From Siphlonurus alternatus (taxonomy: Eukaryota; Arthropoda; Insecta; Ephemeroptera; Siphlonuridae), in assembly GCA_949825025.1 (NCBI GenBank), contig OX463778.1, positions 20,862,196 through 20,926,195 of the forward strand: a DNA stretch of 64,000 nucleotides, written 5' to 3'. Position 1 is the first letter of the stretch, and every line of letters begins with the position of its first letter. The notes below the pieces were generated by a model. The model did not search any database and was not told where the DNA came from. It saw only the letters and a program-made list of their open reading frames with translations. The position numbers were made by a program, and so were the translations under genes. Shown here piece by piece: positions 27,784 through 42,738 of this stretch.

Positions 27784-28862
27784 AAAAGTTTTGCAAACAG
27801 TAGCAAAATTGTGATTAGGTTTTAATTCTTCTTGAAAAATATTAAAATTTTGTTTCGTATGTTTGTATATCATTTTTGGTCTTGAAAAATCTCGCCATGT
27901 TTAAAAATTGAGAATCTTGATACTTTTGTCTTGTTTTTGTAGTTGTTGCTACATAAATAAAAATTTGAATTTTACGTCATATATTGTACGCAGGTCTCTT
28001 CTCGCACGTCTCGCATTTTTAGTAATCAAAATTACCTAAAATTTTTAGAGTTGTTGTGAATCGTATTGTTTTTATAGTTTTCTCGAGGTTCCCTATATCT
28101 TACACCAAGGGGGCATAATTAGATGTATGGAATTTGTTTCTAACTCATGCAAAATGATCAAAGTTATAAAAAATTATTTCTTCTTGAAGCTACAATACCA
28201 TCAAGGCAGATAGTAATGACGATTGAGCTGTCTCTATGTGTACATGTCATCAATAAATTTAAAAAAAATAGACAATAAAAAAGCAACAGAACTAGACAGA
28301 AGATAAATTATTACTTTCGCAATGAAGTTCTATAAATAAAATATACTTGATAAGGAAATTCATCGCAACATTTCACAATTTTTAAGTGTGCACAGCCAGT
28401 ATTGTGAGGATCAGCACTTTTTTTTTACATCCCGTGTCCGGATGTAAAATGCAAGCAACGTTCCACTAGCGTCGTCGCTAGGGCAGCAGCTTATGTAGGC
28501 CATTTCTCACCAAGGATGATGAATGTCACTTCCTTACGCCTCGATGACCTCAAAACTGTACTTTTTACTAAGTTATCATCAACCACCCGGACACGATAAT
28601 GCAATGAATTATAACATACATTTTCCTGCAGTATCGTGGAACTGACTTTATTTTATCATATATGAATTTTAGAAGGAAAGAATGAAAATAATGGTGTAAT
28701 TTTTTTACTACAAATATTTTTTTTTTTATTTTGTATCAAAAAGTATCAAACAGTTGGGTACTGTGTTCAAGACCCTGAAACCATGATGTTTTGATAGGAA
28801 ATAAAAATTACCCTCTTATTTATAATTCAAATTGAAAAAGCCATATTTTAAAAACAATAATA
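27784..28862. other. AT-rich stretch with GC-richer island 28385-28620
   Basis: The island is bounded by CGTGTCCGG (about 28434) and its complement CCGGACACG (about 28588) and contains CTAGCGTCGTCGCTAG. It may be a small inverted-repeat element. No gene recognised. Confidence 0.4.
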
Positions 28863-29175
28863 AAGTATCGACCTCATTTTTTTATTGCAAAAATGGATAG
28901 AGGGTGCAAAGTTATGCAACCCTAATTTTTTTCAGATTTTTTACAGTCCTGGAAGTATTTTTAAAAAATTATGGAAATTCCTTTTTGTGACGTCCCGAGA
29001 CGTCTCTCCTTAAGAAAAAGATAGGACTTGCCACCGCGTGACGTCACAAAAAGGACGTTTAATAATTTTTTAACAATACTTTCAGTGCTGTAAAAAATCT
29101 GAAAAAATCAGGGTAGCATAACTTTGCACTCTCTATCCATTTCTACAATAAAAAAAATCGAGGTCGATACTCTAT
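28863..29175. mobile_element. Family C MITE copy 3 (C1-type ends)
   Basis: 313 bp. AAGTATCGACCTCA at the left, TCGAGGTCGATACTCTAT at the right. The core has CCTTAAGAAAAAGATAGG between GTGACGTCCCGAG and GCGTGACGTCACAAA. Confidence 0.9.
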
Positions 29176-29464
29176 TTAAAATATTGTGTACTTAAATTAT
29201 GTTAATTTCAAATGGTATATGATATGACCTTTGAAGCTTGTGTTAGTTATAGCATATAATTGGATAGTAAGTTGAACTTGTGCTCTTCTAGATTTCTGGC
29301 TGTGTAGTTGAAGGTGGGTTAAGATGAAGAGAGATGAACTACGTTGAGGAGCTTGCACCACAAGCAGGCAAGCTCCTAGACACCCCGGGGACGACTGATA
29401 TCCAATTTCCCAAGCCAAGTCGTTGTACCTCCTTCTCAAGAAGCCGCAGACAATGCTACCCACG

Positions 29465-29467
<3 letters not shown>
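29176..29467. other. Unassigned stretch before microsatellite
   Basis: GC-richer at about 29285-29465, with a small hairpin (AGGAGCTTGC ... GCAAGCTCCT at about 29347-29373). Overlapping frames here run into the CT repeat and are not credible genes. Confidence 0.4.

Positions 29468-29512
<45 letters not shown>
29468..29512. repeat. (CT)n microsatellite
   Basis: About 45 bp of TC dinucleotide. Confidence 0.98.
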
Positions 29513-29519
<7 letters not shown>

Positions 29520-31140
29520 AATTGTATAATATATATATATATACTAGCATCTCTGTAATTATGTGAATATAATAGAAAATATATTTTTAAGATAATGTTA
29601 AGACATTTTCAATGGATTAAAAACTTAATATTTTACAATTTCATAAAATTTATTTTTAATAACCTTTTGCCCCCGTCATGAATTGTTCTTTACACTCCAT
29701 GTATGCATAAAGAAAAAATATATCTGAAACTTTTTTTTTATTATTTATAATTTTGCAATATAAACAGAATTCTTTAAAATATAAATATTGTGTTATATAA
29801 GTTAATGTTTGAACCTATTTTACCTGCAATTTGATGTATAGTAAATTTAATATGTTTCGAGTAATTACAACTGTTTGCAAATAAATATTCACTTTAATTT
29901 TTATATAAAAAAACAAACATGCATATTTCAATTGCTTTCTGTTTTTTTATTTACAAATAGCTGATAAAAATTTCATTTAATAATAATACTAACATGTTAT
30001 CAACAAATTTCAATACCATTTGTAATAAATTTAGCATGTTTTATAAATTGCAATACACACACACACACACACACCTTATACATATCTAAGCTTCATCAGC
30101 ATGTATTTCATGTTGGGTATGAATTCCAATGTGGTCATGCAATATAATTAAACTCATTTATTAGTTTCCCGTATATAAATAATAATTCATATTTACAATT
30201 TTAAACATTTACGTATATATAGTTAATATTTGATATTTTAAAACAAAAAAGATATTTAAACAAAAAAGGCTTACATTTTTTTTAAAATAGTAAAGATTAA
30301 CTGTATAAATACAAAACCATATTTTGAAAATTAAAATTATAAGAGATTTTAAATGATTTATTTGTAATTTTAAAACTTTTTTTTTTAAATTTACGGTTAC
30401 TGAGATATATAATATGTTCTACTATTCAGAAAGGAGTGGGCGTTCTAGTTGATAACACACAAGTCACATGGGACAATTTTAGTTTGCACGCAAGAATTAG
30501 TTTCAACAAGGGAGTCACATATCAAATAGCAAGACTTGACTATACAAAACAAAATATGCAAGTACATACGGTATATATAGTATGGATTACATCTCATATA
30601 GGTGAATATAAATTTACAAGGTAATTTTCCCCTTCTATACACTGATTTTATACTCCCTAAGCTATTACTCTTAACCCATTTTATCCATTTTATACACCTC
30701 ACAAATCTAATAAAATTTATTGATTGAAACAATTTAATTGCAATTCAATGGTTTATAACGTACACTTATATATAGGGGATTTATTTTATAGAATTGTTGA
30801 CATCAATGAGATAAATAATATATAACCCAGAAAAGTAATAAATTTTATTTAATTTTATAATATAATACCTTCTATATAATATAAATTTAATATATAATAT
30901 AGAAATACAAACATAGTTCAGTAAAATATTTTTCCTGCAATAAATTTAGATTTAGATAAATCACAGAGATAAAATTATAGTTGAATTTTAATTATATAGA
31001 AGGATTTAAAAATAAAGTTAAAAAAACGTCTTCACGGAACTAGTTACATCATATAAAAATTAAAAATTACTAGCAATTTAGCCATAAATACCGAATAAAA
31101 AAACTTGATTCGAAGCTTGCTTGATAATAACTTAAAAATA
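29513..31140. other. AT-rich non-coding stretch with (AC)n
   Basis: No gene recognised. A 20-bp (AC)n run lies at 30055-30074. Confidence 0.5.
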
Positions 31141-31459
31141 ATGGAGTATTGTCCTCAATTTTTTTTATTGCAGAAATGGATAGAGGGTGCAAAGTTATGC
31201 TACCCTGATTTTTTTCAGATTTTTTTTGAGACCTGGAACTATTTTTTTAAAAAAAAAAAAGTCCTTTTAGTGACGTCACGCGGCGGCAAGTCCCATCTTT
31301 TTCTTAAGGAGCGGCGTCTCGTGACGTCATGAAAATGACTTTCAATAATTTTTTAAAAATAGTTCCCGGGCTCTAAAAAATCTGAAAAAAATCAGGGTAG
31401 CATAACTTTGCACCCTCTATCCATTTCTGCAATAAAAAAAATTGAGGACAGTACTCTAT
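31141..31459. mobile_element. Family C MITE copy 4 (C1-type, TA-flanked)
   Basis: 319 bp with ATGGAGTATTGTCCTCAA and the complementary right end ACAGTACTCTAT. TA on both sides (31139-31140 and 31460-31461). The core has GTGACGTCACGCGGCGG and CGTGACGTCATGAAA. Confidence 0.92.
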
Positions 31460-31930
31460 TATGATTTTTTACATTAAATATCAACATGAACAGCTGTTTT
31501 CACTTCAGATTTCAGTAGACTCGTGAAATTATAAGTTAGAAATGTTTTAAATGGCATGAATTGAAAATATATAAGAACTTGCGCATTTGATGCTATCACA
31601 AGGCACTTTGCTCGATTCTCAATATAGTTCTATTTCTAATGTAGTTCTATTTCTGGGTTTCATCTATCGAGCTCCGTAACTCTCAATTAAATCTATCTAC
31701 AACTTTAAACATATTTCTCTCGTTGGCTTGTTGCAAACTCCAACTTTCTCTTATAAATGTCTTTTTATCAATATGAAACGACGATTTTATGTACCTGTTT
31801 CCTCTCGAGTGGCTCAAGATAGTTAAAGTGACTCACATTAATCTTTATTTACCAATACAGTCAAATTAAATTAATATTCCTACCGGAAGTAGCCGGAAGT
31901 GTATTTTCTGTTCGTATTTGAAGATTGAAA

Positions 31931-32254
31931 TCGACAACCTGCATGAAAAAAATTTACTATAGGAGGGTACCAAATTATGCTACTCTGAATATTTACAGAT
32001 TTTTTTGAGACCCGGAACTATTTTTAAATATTTATTGAAAATTCTGTAATTTTAGTTGACACCCCTGAACCCTTAATAAAAAGGATAGGACCTGGACGCC
32101 TATTAACGCATCCAGGGGGCGTGGCCGCACTTTCAATAATTATTTAAAAATAGTTCTAGGTTTCCAAAAAATCTGAAAAAATTCAGAGTAGCATATATAA
32201 TTTGGTACCCTCTATTAATTTCTGTAATAAAAAAATTTCATGCAGGTTGTCCAT
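31931..32254. mobile_element. Family C MITE copy 5 (C2-type), nested
   Basis: The ends GACAACCTGCATGAAA and TTTCATGCAGGTTGTCCA match the C2 subfamily. The core differs from C1: instead of the CRE pair it has CCTTAATAAAAAGGATAGG and CGCATCCAGGGGGCGTGGCC. Inserted in a family K element. Confidence 0.87.
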
Positions 32255-32271
32255 TTTGCAAAAAGGTTTGT

Positions 32272-32450
32272 ATTTTTTTTTAATCAAACCCTAAATGGGT
32301 ACTTCTAGTTACCAATTACTCACTAAGTTTGAAACCCCGAACCTTCCGAAACCCTAACTTAGCGTTTCGTGGGTTCTTCCGGAACGGGAGCGGCCATGAC
32401 CTTGCAATCCATCCCGGCATTTGCCTGCGACTGAGGGAAACGTGGATAGT
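32272..32450 (-). mobile_element. 5S-derived SINE, family S2, 5'-truncated, nested
   Basis: Only the 3' part is present: the central domain remnant (TTTCCCTCAGTCGCAGGCAA), then AACGCTAAGTTAGGGTTTCG, then GTACCCATTTAGGGTTTGAT with the A-run seen as T-rich sequence at 32271-32281. 5' truncation is typical of LINE-driven retroposition. Both overlapping frames over this region are shadows. Confidence 0.8.
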
Positions 32451-32507
32451 CACAAACCTCACACTTCCGGCTACTTCCGGCAAAATATTTTTAAATTGGT
32501 TTGACTG

Positions 32508-33361
32508 TATTTCATATAAGAAATGTATGCATAACCGTATTGTCTTAAAATATGAACTATTTCTAACTATTATTAAGTTTCTATACACTTTATTGGCAAA
32601 AAAAATATTAATAATTATTCTTCATTGTTAAAAAAAAGTTTTCGTATTAACTAAATTTTAAAAACATTGAATGGGGTGTACTGATTTTATGAATGAGAAG
32701 TTAAATATACATTAAATCATAAACTCCTTTATTTATTATCAAAACAACAGTAAATCAAATATCAAAGAATGAAATAAGTTTGCTATATATAAACTTCGTA
32801 AGTACTTACAATTTCTATGAAGTGAAAGTTTCTTTTTTTTTTAACATAAAAAAGAACGGTAACAAAATTTATGGTGAAAACTATTTTATACAAAAAATAA
32901 AAATCAATACTTGTTGAATAACATTGAAGTTAAAAAAAGTTTTTTTTTTTAAATAACCTAACCTTATAATAAAAAAAAGTTGAAGTTTAATCATATTTAA
33001 AAAGATTATTAGTTACATTTTTTTACTATAATGTTTAGAAGGTATCTTAAACTTCTTAAAAAGAGAAAGATAGCGGAAAAAAAGAGAGGCCAAAGGTTAT
33101 TTTAATTAATTAAATTGGATAAAACGACAAAAATAATTTAATAAAAATAAAATAAAATCCATTACAAGAAGACTTAATATATTTTTTTTCACTTCGTCTT
33201 TTTCCTGTTTAAAATCCTCCAGTTGAGAATACTATGATGGGAGTAAAGCAAGCACATTCATGGGAGGATAGGGAGAAGTGTGAGAGAGTGGGGCTGCTGA
33301 GATGCATACTAAATGGTAGGAAATTGAATAAACCCATTAACGGAAGCTATTGTTGGAAGAT

Positions 33362-33364
<3 letters not shown>
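32508..33364. other. AT-rich non-coding stretch
   Basis: No gene recognised. A/T homopolymer runs, turning purine-rich before the GA repeat. Confidence 0.5.
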
Positions 33365-35984
<2,620 letters not shown>

Positions 35985-36826
35985 AGGCGGATTCAGATGG
36001 CGACAACGGCGATGCGACGCGATTTTAACGTAAAAGCTGTGAAACCCTATGCGGTGTCTTCTTCTTCTTCTTCTTCTTGTTTCGTTTTTGAGAATAAGCC
36101 GTTGTTAAACAGCTATACACCCAGGTACTAAGTAAGTTTGGACTATGTTGTAGTAATACTTATGTAAATTGTTCATGTGGTTAAGAATTTAAAAAAGGTA
36201 AAAGGGTTGAAAATGGATGAACAATGGATAAGGTGATTATAGGACGAGGGACGCAAGGTGATAATGGGAAGCGGGACAGCGTGCCACTTCTTGCCGCCGA
36301 CCACGTTTTACCGTGGAACAACCAAGACCACGCAGGGAATTGGATGAATTTGTTGGCCGTTGACTATGTGGTGTGGGGTGTTGGTTGATGATGTGGCGCC
36401 AACATGAAGAATGTCACAGGTAGTTTGAAATTCTCAACGTGTTGGGACCTGTAGCCCAACCGTGAGCAGGATCAAGAGTAGTGATTATGGGGGTGCGGTG
36501 AGGCGAAAAATGATAATTATGAATCAAATGGGCTGAGGAAAAGGATAGAGATCAATTAAGATGATTAATAAATAGATAGGATGGGGATAGTTACCAGGAT
36601 GAGGACAGACAATTTGAGCGGAGCGTCGGACGACAGTGTTGCAAGCACTTAGCCATTTTGGACGAACCTCCCCTATGCGGCGGCGAATTCGCCGGGAATC
36701 GCGTTAATTACGATTTACGATGCTCTTTTTCTTTTAATCGCTAAATATGATCGCCAATTGATGTTACAGCAAGTGCGCATTATTCGCCTCGCGTCGCATG
36801 ATAAAAATCGCCATGTGAATCCGCCT
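35985..36826. mobile_element. Harbinger-like MITE (AGGCGGATTC ends) carrying a retroposon
   Basis: The TIR AGGCGGATTCAGATGGCGA pairs with TCGCCATGTGAATCCGCCT at the right, flanked by TAA on both sides (35982-35984 and 36827-36829), a PIF/Harbinger-type target. Without the internal insertion the element would be about 220 bp. The internal GCGACGCGA string also occurs in the element at 45596. Confidence 0.85.
36055..36670 (-). mobile_element. (AAG)n-tailed retroposon nested in the MITE
   Basis: Flanked by the direct repeat CCCTATGCGG (36045-36054 and 36671-36680), a target duplication of 10 bp. Read on the minus strand, it begins AGGTTCGTCCAAAATGGC and ends in a repeated AAG/GAA tail (plus-strand TTC repeat at about 36057-36077). 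The 616-bp body is much GC-richer than its surroundings. It may be a SINE or the 3' end of a LINE; I recognise no reverse-transcriptase motif. Confidence 0.8.
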
Positions 36827-36829
36827 TAA

Positions 36830-39491
36830 AAAGTTTTGATTTAAATGTCAGTATTTTGCTTCTTCCACTGCGGGTGACTTTACTTTTTACTTAGAAAGAA
36901 ATGCGAGACTTTCATGCGTAGCAAAAGTAGCGGTCCTCGACCTTCAACTCGCGCTTCAACTAAGCAAGTATAACCGAGTTTGCTGCCAGGGCCCTCGGGT
37001 ATTTTATAACTGAATTTGGCTGCTTAAAATTAGAGGTTAAAAATTTATAAAATGCTCCCATGAATTGGAACAAATTTTTAATTATAAAATTTGATTGTTT
37101 TAATTATTATTACGTAAAAATGTAAGTCTAGTGAACTATATTTAAAATTTCAGGCGAAAATGTGTACAAGCTAGGTGTTATTATAGGTTATGGATATTAA
37201 GTATTTTTACTGACTTAAAAAATTAAAACTTTAAATCTATTAGGGAAAATTGTTTTAAAATAAAGTAAAGGACACATATTAAGTACTTACAGTACATTGT
37301 TAGTATATAATGTTCAATACTCAAAGGGTACTATAATAGTTAACGTATATTTTATTTTACTGAATTAATTTCTTTGGATGACTGCAAACGATTCTTTTTA
37401 ATCATGCAGTATATTATACATGACATATAATATCAAACATCAAATAGTGCAAATATATCAAACATTCTGGCTAGTAATGGAAATGCTTTCTTTATAAATA
37501 TACTTCAAGGCATACATAATAATATGTACGAAAAAATCTCAAATTATCAACTTGTTACAATTACCCAACAGCATGAAAAAAAAATCAAGACTAATATTGC
37601 AACAAACGTGAAAAGCCTTTGCAAAAATTTTGTGTTCTTTTCGATTACACGAGACCTTTTCAAAAATAAAACTCTACACTGTTGTCAAATTTCCACAGAT
37701 AATCGACCTAATATTATATTATGTAATTTTGAATTTGATCATACTTAGGAATAGAATTTTTAAATCTAAATTTTGATATCATACTATCCATTTTACTGAA
37801 TGTGGCATAATATATATAATGATTTCCATAGAAATTCTCCACTGGGAAGTTTCAAAAGTAGGATAAAAAATTAACAGTTTTATATAACTATATCCCGATT
37901 ATTCTCGCTTAAAATGTATATAAAGCAGTTTCAAAAAGCATTAATAATGTATAAAATTTTCATGTAATAAAAACTTGTGAATAATATTTCGTTATAATAT
38001 AACACAATGTCTTGTAATCCATTTGCAACTTTTTTTAACACGAAAAACAAAAGAAAAAAAACATAAATTTTATACGACCTAGCAGACAATATCAAACAAG
38101 CTTAACTTCTTTGCTTTAATGTACTTTGATTATTTTTGTTCCATTTTTGATATTTTAACTGCAGACTAATAAAAAACATGCTAATATTAAAGAAATTCTT
38201 AAAATAAACCGTATAAAAAAAATAGTAATAAAAGTTCTACGATAATTGCAAAGAAGAAAAATTTATATATAAAAAAAATACTCTATGATAAAATATATAT
38301 ACCTTTTGTCATTAAAGCTTTCAAAGCACGTCGCTGCTTTTTGTATTGATTGAAGATATCATTAAATATAATGCTTATTGACGTGTTATTTTCCTGTCAA
38401 CATTAAAAAGCTTTCAAAAAAAAAATATCATTATAATTTTTATATACAGACGGTAAGTAAATAACTTTAACAAAAAAAATGTACTGATATTATCAGGTAC
38501 TCGTATTTTTATTCACTTTTATGCATTTATATTACTGCTGTGTAGTTTTATATAAAGATTATTATATAATAATATATTAGGTCAATGACATTACATTCGA
38601 ATATACCATTCTCATATTTTATAAATCAAGAAAGTTGAAATTATAATATACTTTTGAAGTGAAATAAAGACTATAATAGTTTACCAATTAACCATAATTT
38701 AATTAAAAAAATTATTTAAACTTTTCAAACGTTGATTTAAAAAAAAAAAAAAAAAAATAGAAAAAAATTTAAAATTATTTTTTATTTAAATTGCATTTTC
38801 CAAGCAATTAAATTACATATTTATACTCATCAAATGAAAGCTACATCTTTAAAAGGATAATATATTTTAGTTATTCTGCATGCAATTTAAAATAAGTATT
38901 TGTGTAATTAATATAATTACGTTTCCTATATAATAAAAATATTAATAAGTGAAAAGAGTAATTGTTTTATGAACTAATTTTTAGCTCAGATTTTATAATT
39001 TCTAGAATAGAAAGGTGCAAATTATTTTGTACTGTATAAAATTAAACGTAATTTTGGATGATGTTTTTTATTTATATTTATTTTAACATTGAATGAATGC
39101 TGGCAGTCCTCTTCTTATATATTACGAAAATATTTTAACATAAAAAGGTTACACGACTTTATTTGCTCTTTTCGTGGGCTGCTGAGGTTGGCAAGTCAAA
39201 ATAATTTCATCGTAGTCAATTTGTTGACGGGTGGGCGGAAAAGGAATTAATTTTAGTGCTTTCTTACTTCAGAACAATTTTTTTATGTATACTTACGTAA
39301 ATAGAAATGTTTTTTTTTTATGGAAATATTTATTTTTTAAACATGAAATAAAATTCTTATTTTCACTTAGACGAAAATAGTGGGATGTATGGAGACTAAA
39401 AAGTTAGCAAAAAATTTAAAATGCTTTAAAATCGATAATTTAGAATAGGGTAAAATTAGCTTATATAAAAAATAATCGTTAATTATTAATA
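36830..39491. other. AT-rich stretch, first 200 bp GC-richer
   Basis: 36850-37020 is GC-richer (GCTGCCAGGGCCCTCGGGTA) but unassigned. The rest is AT-rich with poly-A of about 18 near 38740. No gene recognised. Confidence 0.5.
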
Positions 39492-39824
39492 ATGGACAAC
39501 ATACATGAAATTTTTTTATTGCAGAAATGAATAGAGGGCACCAAATTATGCTACTCTGAATTTTTTTAGATTTTTTTTGAGACCCGGAACTATTTTTAAA
39601 TAATTACTGAAAGTCCTGTGATTTCAGTTGGCACTCCTGACTCCTTAATAAAAAGGATAGAGACTGGACGCCTATTGACGCCTCCAGGGGGCGTGGCCGC
39701 ACTTTCAATAATTATTTAAAAATATTTCTGGGTCTCAAAAAAATCTGAAAAAAAATTCAGAGTAGCACAATTTGGTACCCTCTATTCATTTCTGCAATAA
39801 AAAAATTTCATGTATGTTGTCCAT
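39492..39824. mobile_element. Family C MITE copy 6 (C2-type, TA-flanked)
   Basis: 333 bp with ATGGACAACATACATGAAAT and the complement ATTTCATGTATGTTGTCCAT. TA on both sides (39490-39491 and 39825-39826). The core has CCTTAATAAAAAGGATAG and CCTCCAGGGGGCGTGGCC. It is the cleanest C2 copy. Confidence 0.93.
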
Positions 39825-39914
39825 TATACAGTTTTTACACAGATTAAGTTAAAACTAATTAATTCCAATGAATCTCTCTATGGTTATAATAAATTTTAAA
39901 GTATCGTTAGATTA

Positions 39915-40127
39915 CAGTCAAATTAAGTTGATCTTCCCACCGGAAAAAGCCGGAAGTGTAAGGTTTCTTGCCTTTTATTCGTATTTACATTTTAAAATGT
40001 TGACTACAGATTCGTAAGAAGAGCACTAACATGTTTGCAAATTTTCAAGACTCAGATTTGAGAAAAATTACAAGAAAACGTCTCATTTCTGTCTACTTCC
40101 GGCAAGGATATTACATAAATTTGACTG
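39915..40127. mobile_element. Family K MITE copy 2 (intact length)
   Basis: 213 bp, from CAGTCAAATTAAG to AATTTGACTG, TA-flanked. It carries CCGGAAAAAGCCGGAAGTGT on the left and CTACTTCCGG on the right. The plus frame beginning at 40031 starts inside it and is probably not a gene. Confidence 0.88.
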
Positions 40128-40404
40128 TATTTAGCTCATCAGAAGTACTTCAGTTTATGTTGGCCTGCAATAAGTTCCTTCGTTACAACCTACCAATGAT
40201 AGAGGATGTTACAAAAACGATGAAAAGCAAGTGTAAATTGGACATTTGTCTACTTTTAAAGTATCTGAAGTAGTCAGACTTGTGTGATATGGTAAATACG
40301 GTAACGTAATGAAACAGCTCTCTGTCAATCGTAAAATACTGTGGGATAAAAAAAAAAAAGAGGTAGCAAGCACTTGAAATGACACTCGAGTCCTTTTTAT
40401 ATTG

Positions 40405-40545
40405 ATGGGTTCGATCAATGTTGGCTGCTGGCTTTTTGCCGCCATCATCACATCAATCGCAGTACCACATCACACATTTATACGACACTCTCGTCTGACC
40501 AATCTGTCACAAGCAATCACAAGATCATCAAAATCTAGACGTCTA
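40405..40545 (+). CDS. Candidate first coding exon with signal-peptide-like start
   Basis: ATG at 40405 opens a frame of 47 codons that ends at a consensus splice donor, GTGAGT (40546-40551), in phase 0. Residues 1-23 (MGSINVGCWLFAAIITSIAV then PHH) look like a signal peptide: a short start, a hydrophobic core and a small-residue exit. The remainder is Ser/Arg-rich. If the donor is ignored the frame continues to a stop at 40608. No upstream promoter motif is convincing and no second exon was found. The protein family is unknown. This could be chance. Confidence 0.25.
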
Positions 40546-40608
40546 GTGAGTATTATGGCTTCTCTAGAGAAAACGAACAGCAAAATTTCATTTATTGAAA
40601 CCATATAA

Positions 40609-42637
40609 TATTATATCAAAAAAGCTCTTCATTAGCAAAATATTGATTAACATTTTAATTAATTAGCAAAAAAATAAATATACCAGTGTTCTGTTTATTA
40701 TTTCTTATAAGAAATTGTACTGTAAATTTGATTTCATTGTTCCGTTTTTCGTAATAATAATTGTGCTAATTATTTATTGTTTTTTATTATATACAAATTT
40801 TCTAGTATCAAAGGAAGCCGATATGACCTTTTTAAGATCCACTTAATTTCCTATAGTAAAAAGATGAATATATGACATTTGAAATGTTTCCAAATTAGAT
40901 ATGAATATAATAAACGTGTATAATTAGAACTAAGCACAGTTTGTAAATATGTAACACATTAAAAAGCTTAAAAATGTGTACTCTCAGAAAAATCAATAAT
41001 TAATAATTAATTTAATTAATTAATTAATTGAATGAATGATTGAAGCAAAAATATTTTTAAAGCTACATGATATAAAATAGAAAAACTGTGTTCATAAAAT
41101 AATTAATATATAAGCAAAAACAATTTTTTAAACGATAAATTTTCCGTAGTTACAAATTTAAACAGCACATGCATTGTTCATGACAGATATTGCAATTTGA
41201 TATGAAAAAAGAGCGTAGCACTGTTGTGTGAAATTACGCTGTGTCATAAACAACTGTATTTTGAATTCATAAATCTAAAGTATCATGTCATATTCGTGTC
41301 AAGGATTACTAATGTCATTTTTTTTATAAATGTTAAAACATAAAATGTTATTTCAATAAACTCCCCTAATTACATAATATATATATACTGTATATACAAT
41401 ATAAATAAAAAATGGCAATCTGCACATTTATTTATTTAATTAAAAAACAAAGTATAATATTTTATTTTAATATTGTGCAAAATCGAGAAAGATGTCATTA
41501 CTGTAGTTAAAATTGTTACAATTTGATCGTTAAACATAAATTTTTAAAGGAAATTTTCCATAAAATTTTCATAAGGCTGTCATTTTTTTTCTATAACCTT
41601 CAAGTTTAACTATCAAATTAAAGCTTTTTTGCGCTAAAAGTGATGATATTATGTTTTTAATTACTTAACATCTTATTAATAATAAATATAATACCATCAA
41701 GATACGCTCAAAACGTAATTAAGTGTAGGCATCCGCTTTAAAAAGGATTGCCCCATGATACTAGGCAACTTTTCAAACTTCAATGCAGAGCAGGTTGCCT
41801 ATACAACAAAATCTCGGAAGCTGAATAAAAAATTAATTTTTTATTTGTCCAATTCCAAATACATTTATACATATATTAAAAATAAAGCATTATGCATACT
41901 GGGTAAGACACGTCCAAGAGCAACACACAGAACACAAACAATTATTAAATATCACGGTGAAAAGTCTTAAACAGAGTAATAGTATTTATCGAAGAGAAAC
42001 TTTTTAACAAATTTCTAGAAATCTTTAATTTTTGTACATTTTTAATGATATTGGTAATTTATTGTACAGCTGTATTCATTTATGTATGGGACCATTGTAA
42101 ATCGATCTTCTGTTTACTGAACTTTGATGTCTGGCATGCCTACAACGTCATAATTAGCAATGTATCACTATTATTACTATACATTTTTCTAAAAATCTCA
42201 CCTGAATTCTTTTTTAAACAATTAGTAATTCACAGTAGCACATAGATAATTCTGTATTTCATTATGTATTTAAGTAAGTATGTTTATTTAGCTTTCATTA
42301 GTATAAATTCATTAATTTAATTTAGAGTCATAAATTGTGGTGATAAAATAAGTTATTTCTGATTATTTTTATTCCAAGTTAATTTTGGTTCTTAATTTCA
42401 ATGGTTTGACCTTATCCAATATCGTAATATTTAATTTAATCTGTAAGTACATGCAAATTAGTACTATTACGATATAGAAACATTTAAATTAGCAACCAAA
42501 ATGAACTTTGTGATATCGTAAAATAAACAGGACATAAAATTATTCAAAATCCAGAAAGAAAGAGTTTTAATTAACTATACTATAGCATCCCTCGTTCGGA
42601 ATAATGAAATATCTGCTTACCACGATTTCGTTACAAT
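40609..42637. other. AT-rich non-coding stretch
   Basis: No gene or repeat family recognised. Confidence 0.5.
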
Positions 42638-42738
42638 AATGAGCTATCTGCTATTTCAGGTGAGCGCAATTATGAGCTGTAAATCAGTATAAAATAAAGG
42701 TCATTTATGCGCTCACCTGAAATAACAGATAGCTCATT
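42638..42738. mobile_element. 101-bp palindromic MITE
   Basis: AATGAGCTATCTGCTATTTC pairs with its complement at the right end (AGATAGCTCATT), through CAGGTGAGCGCA and TGCGCTCACCTG. The loop is about 35 bp. Single copy in the window. Confidence 0.75.

Larger units (their letters stand above)
31858..32507. mobile_element. Family K MITE copy 1, split by two later insertions
   Basis: The ends are CAGTCAAATTAAATTAATAT and GGTTTGACTG, with TA flanks at 31856-31857 and 32508-32509. The left part carries CCGGAAGTAGCCGGAAGTGT; the right carries the complement ACACTTCCGGCTACTTCCGG. Intact copies are about 213 bp; this one is 650 bp because a family C MITE (31931-32254) and an S2 SINE fragment (about 32272-32450) sit inside it. 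Confidence 0.85.
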
